A stretch of 64,000 bases of DNA from Macrostomum hystrix (lineage: Eukaryota; Platyhelminthes; Macrostomidae). Below are positions 43,716 through 54,769 of the stretch, piece after piece. The first letter of the stretch is position 1, and every line of letters begins with the position of its first letter. The position numbers were made by a program, and so were the translations under genes. Where the stretch lies: the NCBI GenBank assembly GCA_950097015.1, contig CATNEN010000007.1:4263501-4327500 (forward strand), written 5' to 3'. The notes under the pieces were generated by a model. The model made no database searches, was not told the origin of the DNA, and worked only from the letters and a program-made list of their open reading frames with translations.

Positions 43716-43803
43716 CTATGGCTCGATCTCTAGCTGAACCTGCGCTATTATGCCTCTGCAATAGGTTGAGAAGATGGACTCATTGAGAGTGGCTGAGATG
43801 GGG
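43716..43803 (-). other. Possible alternative last exon of the SLC22 gene
   Basis: On the minus strand, ctctgttctcag ends at 43804 as a good splice acceptor. Joined to the GTGAGT donor-like site that overlaps the SLC22 stop codon, the 88-base segment keeps phase and stays open for 29 codons before a TAG at 43718-43716. It would replace the final Gln with a short tail. Purely a splice-site and phase argument. Confidence 0.2.
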
Positions 43804-43894
43804 CTGAGAACAGAGTTGTAGAATTAGAAATAAAAATCTATGTGATAACAAATAGTAAGATTAAACGGAGAAGGATAAGAAAGAGATGTGAGAA

Positions 43895-44506
43895 CGTAGA
43901 CGTGAGAAATGAGACACGAGACGTGAGAAATGAAACACGAGACGTGAGAAATGAGACACGAGATGTGAGAAATGAAACACGAGACGTGAGAAATGAGACA
44001 CGAGACGTGAGAAATGAAACACGAGACGTGAGAAATGAGACACGAGAAATGAGATATGAGACACGAGACGTGAGAAATGAGACACGAGACGTCAGAAATG
44101 AGACGTGAGACGTGAGAAATGAGACATGAGACGTGAGAAATGAGACAAGAGACGTGAGAAATGAGACACGAGACGTGAGAAATGAGACACGAGAAATGAG
44201 ATATGAGACAAGAGACGTGAGAAATGAGACACGAGACGTCAGAAATGAGACACGAGACGTGAGAAATGAGACACGAGACGTGAGAAATGAGACACGAGAA
44301 ATGAGATATGAGACACGAGACGTGAGAAATGAGACACGAGACGTCAGAAATGAGACGTGAGACGTGAGAAATGAGACATGAGACGTGAGAAATGAGACAA
44401 GAGACGTGAGAAATGAGACACGAGACGTGAGAAATGAGACACGAGAAATGAGATATGAGACACGAGACGTGAGAAATGAGACACGAGAAATGAGAAATGA
44501 GACACT
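43895..44506. repeat. 21-bp minisatellite abutting the SLC22 stop codon
   Basis: About 29 units on gagaaatgagacacgagacg, with aaacacg, gacatg and gatatgag variants. A block of about 250 bp recurs: the order gtcagaaatgagacgtgagac at about 44,091 returns at about 44,343. The array reaches within a few bases of the TGA at 44508-44506. Confidence 0.95.
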
Positions 44507-47500
44507 CACTGTCCGAAGTTCTCGCCGTCCTCGATGGTGTCAGGCAGCGGTTGCCGCAGAGTCTCCGGCAGCAGGAGCGCCAGCAGGCCGGCTGCCACGG
44601 CCAGAGCGCCGACTAACACAAATGGCAGCGGCTTCCACAGGAAGTCCTGAAAGGGAAATCTTTTTCTAATGACTATGAGTAATGACTAATGACTATATCC
44701 ACAATGCTCAGGTGTCTGAGGACACGCAATGCTCAGGTGTCTGAGGACGCGCAATGCTCATGTGTCTGAGGACACGCAATGCTCAGGTGTCTGGGGACAC
44801 GCAATGCTCAGGTGTCTGAGGACACGCAATGCTCAGGTGTCTGAGGACGCGCAATGCTCATGTGTCTGAGGACACACAATGCTCAGGTGTCTGGGGACAC
44901 GCAATGCTCAGGTGTCTGAGGACACGCAATGCTCAGGTGTCTGAGGACACGCACCAGCAGGACAATCTGTGGCGCCAGCAAGCCGCCGATTCTGGCGCAG
45001 GTGGACGCCAGGCCGACCCCGGCGTTGCGAATCACCGTGGGAAAAACTTCGGCGGTGTAGACGTAGATGATGGCGAAGGCTGCCGACACGGCGAATTTGC
45101 CCAGCATGGCCAGCGTGATCTTCAACCACAGCAGTTCTGGGAAGGCGGCGAGTGAGTGATCGAGAATGATTTCGCAATCTCTATAAGATTCTAGAATCAA
45201 AAGCATGAAATTTCGCTCGTACGTCTATAGTACTTATAGAACTCAGAGAGAATAACGAAGCGATATGAAGAGATTTTTCATAAAAATATCCAAAATTAGT
45301 CTCTTAGATTCTAGGAAAAATCAATCAGTGAGTCTAGGAGACTGGATAAGAATTTCTTTGGACCCAGGATAATCTCTATGAGATCCTTGGATAATCTCTA
45401 TGAGATCAAGTGATAATCTCTATGAGATCCAAGGATAATCTCTATGAGATCCTAGGATAATCTCTTTGAGACTACAGAAGAGAAACTCTAGGCGACATGC
45501 AAAAAATGTCTCTGGAATAATTATTTTTGACAAGAATCATTGTGAGCCTCTTTGTGAGAATTGTGAGAATCTGGCAGAGTCGATGAAAAACTCTCTGATA
45601 CTCATAGCCCGTGGGATTCCAGTTTCCGATTCCTGGCAACTCACCAATGAATGCGGCGGCGATGCAGGCCACGCCACCCATCACCATGGTGATGACGTGC
45701 ATGCGCACCCGGCCGAACCTATTCAGAGTGACGCAACACATGGCGTAGGCGGGGAACTCAACCAGGCCTGAGATCACCGTGTTCACGTACACACTGCCGC
45801 CCAGGTCCTCCGCGTTCAGCGACAGGCCGTAGTACACCAGACTGACCACGAACCTGCGGGTTGGCGGGTGGGATGGTAGGATGGAAAGATTTCTGTCTTT
45901 TTAAAGATTGTTGCAGTATTGATTGATGCAGTGTGGGATGGGATGGGAGATTGGATGGGATGGGAGATGGGAGATTGATGCAGTGTGAGATGGGATGGGA
46001 GATTGATGCAGTGTGGGATGGGATGGGAGATAGGATGGGATGGGAGATGGGAGATTGATGCAGTGTGAGATGGGATGGGAGATTGATGCAGTGTGGGATG
46101 GGATGGGAGATTGATGCAGTGTGAGATGGGATGGGAGATTGATGCAGTGTGAGATGGGATGGGAGATTGATGCAGTGTGAGATGGGATGGGAGATTGATG
46201 CAGTGTGAGATGGGATGGGAGATTGATGCAGTGTGAGATGGGATGGGAGATTGATGCAGTGTGAGATGGGATGGGAGATTGATGCAGTGTGGGATGGGAT
46301 GGGAGATTGATGCAGTGTGAGATGGGATGGGAGATTGATGCAGTGTGAGATGGGATGGGAGATTGATGCAGTGTGAGATGGGATGGGAGATTGATGCAGT
46401 GTGAGATGGGATGGGAGATTGATGCAGTGTGAGATGGGAGATTGATGTATTCTCAAAGTGTTCTCACCAGTTAAAGAACACATTAAGGGATCGCTTCCTC
46501 ATGTTGGGCGTCCTCAGCAGATCTATGGGACTGCCGCTTTGCTTCTTGTGCTGACTGCTGACGTCCTTGACCTTGACCTTCTTGTCTGGCATGTCCTGTG
46601 TTGATCAAGTTAATTTTTCGAATCACTGCACGCAACACAATTCAAATCCTAAATGAACGGCAAGCATTTGCATTAAAACAAAGTGATGTATAATTTCTGG
46701 CACCATTTCAAACGGCTCATCGACGATGGAGAAATTCTCCGGCACCTCCTTGCCGTTGATCTTGGCCAGCCGCCTGCAGATCTCGCTGGCCTCCTCGTAA
46801 CGACCCTGCGACACCAGCCAGCGGGGCGACTCGGGATAAAACCTGCGGGTGCGTGAGACATGCTGGCACTGTGGGTGAGACATGCTGGCACTGTGGGTGA
46901 GACATGCTGGCACTGTGGGTGAGACATGCTGGCACTGTGGGTGAGACATGCAGGCACTGTGGGTGAGACATGCAGGCACTGTGGGTGAGACAGACTGGCA
47001 CTGTGGGTGAGACATGCTGGCACTGTGGGTGAGACAGGCTGGCACTGTGGGTGAGATATGCTGGCACTGTTGGTGAGACATGCTGGCACTGTGGGTGAGA
47101 CATGCTGGCACTGTTGGTGAGACATGCTGGCACTGTGGGTGAGACATGCTGGCACTGTGGGTGAGACAGGCTGGCACTGTGGGTGAGACAGGCTGGCACT
47201 GTGGGTGAGACATGCAGGCACTGTGGGTGAGATATGCTGGCACTGTTGGTGAGACATGCTGGCACTGTGGGTGAGACATGCTGACACTGTGGGTGAGACA
47301 TGCAGGCGCTGTGGGTGAGACAGGCTGGCACTGTGGGTGAGACATGCTGGCACTGTGGGTGAGACATGCTGGCACTGTGGGTGAGACATGCTGGCACTGT
47401 GGGTGAGACATGCAGGCACTGTGGGTGAGACATGCAGGCACTGTGGGTGAGACAGACTGGCACTGTGGGTGAGACATGCTGGCACTGTGGGTGAGACAGG

Positions 47501-50500
47501 CTGGCACTGTGGGTGAGATATGCTGGCACTGTTGGTGAGACATGCTGGCACTGTGGGTGAGACATGCTGGCACTGTTGGTGAGACATGCTGGCACTGTGG
47601 GTGAGACATGCTGGCACTGTGGGTGAGACAGGCTGACACTGTGGGTGAGACAGGCTGGCACTGTGGGTGAGACATGCTGGCACTGTGGGTGAGATATGCT
47701 GGCACTGTTGGTGAGACATGCTGGCACTGTGGGTGAGACATGCTGACACTGTGGGTGAGACATGCAGGCGCTGTGGGTGAGACAGGCTGGCACTGTGGGT
47801 GAGACATGCTGGCACTGTGGGTGAGACATGCTGGCACTGTGGGTGAGACATGCTGGCACTGTGGGTGAGACATGCAGGCACTGTGGGTGAGACATGCAGG
47901 CACTGTGGGTGAGACAGACTGGCACTGTGGGTGAGACATGCTGGCACTGTGGGTGAGACAGGCTGGCACTGTGGGTGAGATATGCTGGCACTGTTGGTGA
48001 GACATGCTGGCACTGTGGGTGAGACATGCTGGCACTGTTGGTGAGACATGCTGGCACTGTGGGTGAGACATGCTGGCACTGTGGGTGAGACAGGCTGACA
48101 CTGTGGGTGAGACAGGCTGGCACTGTGGGTGAGACATGCTGGCACTGTGGGTGAGACATGCTGGCACTGTGGGTGAGACAGGCTGGCACTGTGGGTGAGA
48201 CATGCTGGCACTGTGGGTGAGACATGCTGGCACTGTGGGTGAGACATGCTGGCACTGTGGGTGAGACTGTGGATGAGACTGTGGATGAGAGTGTGGGTGA
48301 GACTGTGGATGAGAGTGTGGGTGAGACTTTGGGAGAGACTGTTGGTGAGACTGTGGATGAGACTGTGGATGAGAGTGTGGGTGAGACTTTGGGTGAGACT
48401 GTGGGTGAGACTGTGGATGAGAGTGTGGGTGAAACTTTGGGTGCAGAGACTGTGGGTGAGACTGTGGGTGAGAGTGTGGGTGAGACTGTGGATGAGACTG
48501 TGGATGAGACTGTGGATGAGACTGTGCATGAGAGTGTGGGTGAGACTGTGGATGAGAGTGTGGGTGAGACTTTGGGAGAGACTGTGGGTGAGACTGTGGA
48601 TGAGACTGTGGGTGAGACTGTGGGTGAGACTGTGGATGAGACTGTGGATGAGACTGTGGATGAGACTGTGGGTGAGACTGTGGGTGAGACTGTGGATGAG
48701 ACTGTGGATGAGACTGTGGGTGAGACTGTGGGTGAGACTGTGGGTGAGACTGTGGATGAGACTGTGGGTGAGACTGTGGGTGAGACTGTGGGTGAGACTG
48801 TGGGTGAGACTGTGGATGAGACTGTGGATGAGACTGTGGGTGAGACTGTGGGTGAGACTGTGGGTGAGACTGTGGATGAGACTGTGGATGAGACTGTGGG
48901 TGAGACTGTGGGTGAGACTGTGGATGAGACTGTGGGTGAGACTGTGGGTGAGACTGTGGGTGAGACTGTGGATGAGAGTGTGGGTGAGACTTTGGGTGAG
49001 ACTGTGGGTGAGACTGTGGATGAGAGTGTGGGTGAAACTTTGGGTGCAGAGACTGTGGGTGAGACTGTGGGTGAGAGTGTGGGTGAGACTGTGGATGAGA
49101 CTGTGGATGAGACTGTGGATGAGACTGTGCATGAGAGTGTGGGTGAGACTGTGGATGAGAGTGTGGGTGAGACTTTGGGAGAGACTGTGGGTGAGACTGT
49201 GGATGAGACTGTGGGTGAGACTGTGGGTGAGACTGTGGATGAGACTGTGGATGAGACTGTGGATGAGACTGTGGGTGAGACTGTGGGTGAGACTGTGGAT
49301 GAGACTGTGGATGAGACTGTGGGTGAGACTGTGGGTGAGACTGTGGGTGAGACTGTGGATGAGACTGTGGGTGAGACTGTGGGTGAGACTGTGGGTGAGA
49401 CTGTGGGTGAGACTGTGGATGAGACTGTGGATGAGACTGTGGGTGAGACTGTGGGTGAGACTGTGGGTGAGACTGTGGATGAGACTGTGGGTGAGACTGT
49501 GGGTGAGACTGTGGGTGAGACTGTGGGTGAGACTGTGGGTGAGACTGTGGATGAGACTGTGGATGAGACTGTGGGTGAGACTGTGGGTGAGACTGTGGGT
49601 GAGACTGTGGATGAGACTGTGGGTGAGACTGTGGGTGAGACTGTGGGTGAGACTGTGGGTGAGACTGTGGGTGAGACTGTGGGTGAGACTGTGGGTGAGA
49701 CCTTAAGTGAGCTTAAGAGAGGCCCCAGCCAGCGAGGAGGCAATTCTGTCCATTTCGCTGACTCCTGAGCACACACGCACACAGATACCGTACGCAGGCA
49801 CACGCTCACACAGGTGTGTACATCTGCCCTGACTTTCTCATCGTCAGGCAGTGTACACTTCACTGCGCCTTGGAGGTTGGCCGACCCCCTCAATTGAATA
49901 GAATAGCAATACACAATACAAGGCTAAGGTTTCGTGTGTCGGTATCGTCATCAAAAGCACAATTCCTTCACTAGTCAGAGCAGCTTGCTCACAGATTAGC
50001 ATATTACTCTAAAGTTTCACTCGGGACTTGTCTCCGGAAACGCTTTTCAAACAAACCAAATCTTACTAATTGAATATGCAAAACCCTGCTAATGTCCTGT
50101 TTCACAGAGAATTAAGTGAGTGAGGCAAAAGTACAATGCGACACTGCAGTCAGCCCCCCCCCCTACAGTGCTGCTTGGCTTAAAGAACAGACAGGTTTGA
50201 TCCGGTTCTTGAAGCTCGGAGTTGCTACAAGAGCCAGATGACTGGGACAAAGTGAACTGCCTGCTGCGGTACAAAGTTGGAAAACAGAAAAACTGATACA
50301 AACAAAACTATAGTAGGGACTGAGCCAACTGCCGCACAATGTCTAAGTCTGTTTCATAGAAATTTCACAGAAAAGTATACCTTAAACTAAACGCAGTTAC
50401 TTCAATCCAATTGATAATATTTACTTTTCGCATTGTCTCACCCGATTATAATTGGTACATCTGGCTATGGAGAGTGTACATCTGGCTATGGAGAGTGTAC

Positions 50501-53351
50501 ATCTGGCTATGGAGAGTGTACATCTGGCCATGCACGGACTTGTACACCTGGCTAGGGAAAATTTCGCCCCTCTTCCATTTCCCGCCTGCACTCACCAGTA
50601 GTACAGCACAAACAAAACCGGCTGCACAGCCAGCACGACCTGCAGGGTCACGTGATTGCGGATGAAGTAGGCCAGGAAGGCCACCAGGATGAAGCCGGCG
50701 GCGAAGAAGCCCTGCACGAAGATGCCCGGCTGCATGCGGTACTTGGGTCCGATGATCTCCATGGCTGGGGATTTCAAGTGCGGAGAATTGCTGCGAGTGG
50801 ATCTCACACAGCCTCATAGACAGACCTCAACGATTTCTATTTTTAGAAAGCTTTTGGGGAACTCCTTTTTGAGGTACCAAAAACTTGTGTGCTATTTTTA
50901 ATCAACGAATTCCAAGTCCAAGTAAAGCTTAAAAACTCTGAAAAAATGTACATAAAGTAGGGTCCCGGTGGAGGCTGAGTGGCAGAGCGGTCCAACGCGT
51001 TTGCCTCTCTCACCGAGGTCCCTGAGGCCATTGATTCCGGTGTGAGGCCACATTAAATTGGGGCGCAGCCGCGGAGAGAAGGCTTGGGGGCTTGTCGTGC
51101 CATTAACTCCCTTTGAGGGCCAACCTCCAAGGCACAGTGAGAATGTACACTGACTGACGATGAGAAAGTCAGGGCAGATGTACACACCTGTGTGAGTGTG
51201 TGCCTGCGTACAGTATCTGTGTGATGTGTGCTCAGGAGTCAGCGAAATGGGCAGAATCGCCTTCTCGTTGGCTGCGGGTCTAGTGTCACAAAAATTGTGT
51301 GCCAATGCCCGCAGCCCTCCTGCAATTATTATTATTAATTATTAAGGGTTAATAATGTACATTAGGGAATGTACATAGCCTAGTCAGAACTAGCACTCAG
51401 CCAATCAGAGTTCAACAGCCCCCCGCAGCTCACCAATGACAAAGGAGGTGGTGAAGGTTCCGGCAGTGCAGGCGCCCACGAGGAATCGGCAGGCGATGTG
51501 GACGCCCATGACTGGCACCAGGGCGGCAGCGAGGCCGAAGACTGTCTGGCCAACTGCGGTGATGGCCACCGTCTTGATGCGGCCGATCCTGAATCGATGG
51601 GAGATGGGAGAAAGGGAAGCTAGCGGCTACTGCACTCATTGAAGCTACAGACGCGTATTTATAAGCATATTTTCGAGTGAATCACACAGCACAACATCAA
51701 GTGAAACACGGAAGGCAAAGTTACGACACGAAGACAAATTTTTGTTGTGCACAACCGCCAGATTTCTTACTAATCAGCGATTGGATTGTGGCGCTGAAAT
51801 GAAGCAGTTATGCTGGATTTATTATAAAAATACCTCAGACACAATTATCAGTCTCATCAATTTCCCCACCTCTTCATCAATCTGAAGTGTTACATCAGAC
51901 TGTGCAATTATCTCCCACAACTCTGTATCGATCTCTCCTCTCACCAGTATCAATCTCTTCTCTCAGCAGCATCAATCTCTTCTCTCAGCGGCATCAATCT
52001 CTACTCTCAGCAGCATCAATCTCTTCTCTCAGCGGCATCAATCTCTACTCTCAGCAGCATCAATCTCTACTCTCAGCAGCATCAATCTCTTCTCTCAGCA
52101 GCATCAATCTCTTCTCTCAGCAGCATCAATCTCTACTCTCAGCAGCATCAATCTCCTCCCTCAGTAGCATCAATCTCTTCTCTCAGTAGCATCAATCTTC
52201 CGCTCTCACCAGCATCAATCTCCCCTTTCAGAAACATCAGAAGCATCAATCTCTTCTCTCAGCAGCATCAATCTCTTCTCTCAGCGGCATCAATCTCTAC
52301 TCTCAGCAGCATCAATCTCTTCTCTCAGCGGCATCAATCTCTACTCTCAGCAGCATCAATCTCTTCTCTCAGCAGCATCAATCTCTACTCTCAGCGGCAT
52401 CAATCTCCTCCCTCAGTAGCATCAATCTCTTCTCTCAGTAGCATCAATCTTCCGCTCTCACCAGCATCAATCTCCCCTTTCAGAAGCATCAGAAGCATCA
52501 ATCTCTTCTCTCAGCAGCATCAATCTCTTCTCTCAGCAGCATCAATCTCTTCTCTCAGTAGCATCAATCTCTTCTCTCAGTAGCATCAATCTTCCGCTCT
52601 CACCAGCATCAATCTCCCCTTTCAGAAGCATCAGAAGCATCAATCTCTTCTCTCAGCAGCATCAATCTCTTCTCTCAGCAGCATCAATCTCTTCTCTCAG
52701 CAGCATCAACCTCTTCTCTCAGCAGCATCAATCTCTGCACCTCAGTATCGAGTCCCGCCTGACTCTCGCCAGCTCACCTGTCGGACAGAAGGCCGCTGAG
52801 AGTGCAGCCGATGAGGAAGCCGGTCATGTAGATCGAGGTGATCATCTTGACAACGAAGGAGTACTGGCACACCAGCTGAAACTGATACGGGAGGCCAAGG
52901 TGAGCGGCATTAAATCACAGGCGATTGGGGTTTGGCCATAGACAATCGCTCTTACCTGAGACCCCACCGTTGAGTAGATTGCGGTCCGGTCGAATTCCCA
53001 TTCCCTGCATCGCCGAGTGGGCCGTGACGATGAGGCATTGGGCCCAGCCTCCCCCAGCTGGAGGAAATCCAACAGGCTGTCATTGGCCAGCAGGTCGATG
53101 TCGGCGAACTGAACGCACTGGGCGAAGGCGCCCTCGCTGGTCACGGGGATGCTGGTGTTCTTTCTGACCGCCACGCTGAGGTGGTCGAGCTGCCGCACCC
53201 GGCACCAGTGGTCCTGGGAGGCGCCGGTGAACACAGAGGACAGGTTCTGCTCACCTGTGGGAATGCCGCACAGTCCGATAAGGATGTAGAGCAGAATCTG
53301 GGCTTTCCCAAACTCCCCAATTCGGCGGAGGATATTGTCGAAGTTGACCAT
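44506..53351 (-). CDS. SLC22: SLC22-family organic ion transporter, nine exons
   Basis: A 12-helix major-facilitator transporter of the SLC22 (OCT/OCTN/OAT) group, expected in the plasma membrane. Predicted exons (minus) are 53351-52956, 52881-52778, 51588-51434, 50764-50596, 46842-46704, 46595-46468, 45853-45645, 45136-44955 and 44646-44506. All junctions are GT-AG, phases are continuous, and the product is 540 residues, a normal family length. Exon 1 has the first helix and a large extracellular loop with [11 protein letters not shown] and NxS/T sites. Later hallmarks are [60 protein letters not shown] and [15 protein letters not shown]. The fifth donor, ATG|gtgcca, is the weakest junction. 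Cation, anion or carnitine specificity cannot be assigned. Four introns (3,753, 1,189, 614 and 308 bp) are largely minisatellite; the shortest is 74 bp. Confidence 0.93.
44704..44954. repeat. 25-bp minisatellite filling SLC22 intron 8
   Basis: About ten copies on ctcaggtgtctgaggacac plus gcaatg make up most of the 308-bp intron. On the sense (minus) strand the real donor is CTG|gtgcgtgtcctcag, and the repeat unit gcgtgtcctcag starts at that donor, so the first unit overlaps the 5' splice site. Confidence 0.95.
45360..45478. repeat. Short repeat of 19-20 bp in SLC22 intron 7
   Basis: Five or six copies of gataatctctatgagatc with ctt, aag or cta linkers. Confidence 0.9.
45915..46448. repeat. 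28-bp minisatellite in SLC22 intron 6
   Basis: About 18 copies on gatgcagtgtgagatgggat plus gggagatt. Some extended units with gggagatgggagatt are found at the left end (45,940-46,070), where a block appears twice. The array ends within 25 bases of the exon 6 donor at 46468/46467. Confidence 0.95.
46850..48265. repeat. 22-bp minisatellite in SLC22 intron 4, running up to the exon 5 acceptor
   Basis: About 64 copies on gtgagacatgctggcactgt plus gg. Variants with aggctgg, agactgg, catgcagg and gttgg recur in fixed order: the unique gcaggcgctg form occurs at about 47,303 and 47,765, 462 bases apart, which is 21 units. On the sense (minus) strand each unit has ctcacccacag, resembling the real acceptor cacgcacccgcag directly beside it. 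Confidence 0.97.
48265..49706. repeat. 12-bp minisatellite in SLC22 intron 4, with higher-order duplication
   Basis: About 119 units of gtgggtgagact or gtggatgagact adjoin the 22-bp array, with which they share gtgggtgaga. The rare string gaaactttgggtgcagagac occurs at about 48,431 and 49,034, about 603 bases apart, and the flanking order of units also repeats. Frames of about 500 to over 1,000 codons open here are repeat artefacts inside an intron. Confidence 0.97.
49715..49890 (-). mobile_element. SINE-like element, 5'-truncated, antisense copy in SLC22 intron 4
   Basis: Read on the minus strand this matches the body of the copies at 50,961 and 58,986: it has ccaacctccaaggc, gatgagaaagtcagggcag, gatgtacacacctgtgtg and ctcaggagtcagcgaaatgg in the same order. 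The tRNA-like head and the 3' tail are absent. It lies in the same orientation as the SLC22 gene and abuts the 12-bp array. Confidence 0.75.
49900..50445. other. Unique part of SLC22 intron 4
   Basis: About 0.5 kb of non-repetitive sequence with an internal poly-C run near 50,152-50,161. No exon or RNA gene is seen. Confidence 0.4.
50447..50535. repeat. 21-bp tandem repeat, four copies, SLC22 intron 4
   Basis: Four copies on gagagtgtacatctggctat, the last diverged (catctggccatg), close to the exon 4 donor at 50596/50595. Confidence 0.9.
50961..51350 (+). mobile_element. SINE-like element, longest copy, in SLC22 intron 3
   Basis: The head (50,961-51,045) has an A-box-like ggctgagtggcagagcggtc and a weaker B-box-like gattccgg, as in serine/leucine-type tRNAs. 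A body of about 260 bp follows, with ttggggcgcagccgcggaga, gatgtacacacctgtgtg and ctcaggagtcagcgaaatgg. The 3' end is a short att-repeat tail (tattattattaattatt). The element is antisense to the SLC22 gene and makes up over half of the 669-bp intron. Three partial copies at 41,345, 49,715 and 58,986 show it is dispersed. Confidence 0.75.
51935..52745. repeat. 22-bp minisatellite in SLC22 intron 2
   Basis: About 36 units on ctcagcagcatcaatctctt, with gcggcatc and gtagcatc variants. A longer block with cgctctcaccagcatc and ctcccctttcag occurs three times (about 52,200, 52,450 and 52,600), giving a higher-order structure. Confidence 0.95.
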
Positions 53352-53585
53352 GACCGATTAGAAGCAGAAATTCACAATCTGTGGAAGAAAAATAAATTAC
53401 CAGACCTGCTGACTGCGATTCGGAGAATGTTTAAGTAATAAAACTTGTAGCCGCAATCTGATTGGCCAGTTGAAATGGCGACCAATGAGGAGCGGGCGCG
53501 GCTGCCCTCGACGGCTGCACTATCCGGCATTGCGTAGACTAAATATTATTCGGCGGCCGACTAAAAAGATGGCGAATCATTTATG
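53352..53585 (-). promoter_or_regulatory. SLC22 promoter region
   Basis: Upstream of the SLC22 start, on the minus strand, GCCAATCAGA at about 53,459-53,468 is a near-ideal NF-Y/CCAAT box. An oppositely oriented CCAAT lies at 53,483-53,487. GC-rich sequence (53,490-53,515) follows, as in a typical TATA-less promoter. An AAGATGGCG string, the YY1-type initiator motif, lies at 53,567-53,575 on the plus strand. Confidence 0.45.
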
Positions 53586-54261
53586 GCCTTTCCTACAGGC
53601 ATAGCCGCTCCCGCCGTGCACTGCATGAACTGCATGTTCAATCCAGCTAGTTTTGTGGGTTCAGCATTGCCGCGGATTTGTCTACTAGCAGGTCGACAAT
53701 GTGGACCTGAGCAATGGCGGGGCGGCTTTCTATTGTCCAGCATCACCTGCACAATGGCCAGCTTGCAGTGAATTTTCCAGTTGACTCCCCGGTCGCAAAA
53801 CCGAAGCCCGAGCCTGAGCAGTGACTGAGCCCGAGTGTGACCGCAGAAAAAGAAGAAAGAAAACTGGAAAAATTCTTCCAGGGGCGAGAGAGACACTTCT
53901 AGCAGACGGAAAACTCGGGGCCAATTTGAAATTAGTATTTCGTCAAAGGACAACTCGAGACCCGATACACAAACACACAAAAGAGTAGCTTAAGCCGGCT
54001 TTCGTCTCACCTAGAATTGCTGACGCATTGTGTTCTTCGAATGGTATTTCTTTTGTAGCTACCAGAACTGTCGAGTGACCCCCCAACCCTGTCTCTCTAG
54101 CCGAGAGTTTTATATCTTACCTGACTTGAGTTCTTTGGACAGCTCAGTCAGCCAGCAACCCCCGAACCCGCCGTGTGAGCTGCGATTCATAAAAAATGCG
54201 TGGAAAAGTCCCAGCACCTGCTGCTGAACTCTGGCAGTGGAGCTGACAGAAGGGAACATTC

Positions 54262-54529
54262 CATGTGGAAATTCAGACAGACTGCAGCAGCAGCAGCAGC
54301 AGCAGTCATTGTGCTTTCATTTATTTTCTTGAAGCTTTATGCGAGAAAGCATTTTGATTTTCGGGATTATCTGGTCATTGAAAGCCACAGAAGGGAAAAC
54401 AATGCCACAGATACGAAGAATGCCAAGACGACACCGACCCTGTCAATCAACCGGGGGTTGCGGCAGCGGCCGCGGCAGGGACCTGCCTGTCTCTCTCCTT
54501 CACTTTGTGACAGACAAACGGACTGGTAG
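54262..54529 (+). CDS. Weak candidate: short type II membrane-anchor reading frame
   Basis: From the ATG at 54262 the frame encodes MWKFRQTAAAAAA, then a hydrophobic VIVLSFIFLKLY segment and a polar stretch with an NAT glycosylation site, ending at 54529. A short basic N-terminus followed by one membrane anchor is the usual start of a Golgi glycosyltransferase or other type II protein, so this could be a first exon. The Ala run comes from a CAG repeat, no downstream exon is recognised, and the frame may be chance. Confidence 0.15.
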
Positions 54530-54769
54530 AGTAGAGGAGGAAAGTCGTAGGAAAATATCCCAAACAGGCATAAGAGAGTTCGTGGGCTAGAGAAACAATG
54601 GTGCACAAAAAACTGACTACAGCTGAAGTGCCGGATACGGGGAGTGACAGCCCAGCACAGGCAGTCGGATAAGGAACAATAAGGCAGGAAATCGGTTAAT
54701 CCCCTCCACAGGTGCGACCGATTTTGAGCACAGGTTGTACTTTTACAGCGATTTTGTTGTTCGGAGGGA

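Noticed and set aside
46673..49914. Minus-strand open frames of 500 to over 1,000 codons (and plus-strand ones of about 500)
   Set aside because: They lie inside SLC22 intron 4 and are translations of 12- and 22-bp tandem units that have no stop. Three frames on one strand are open at once.
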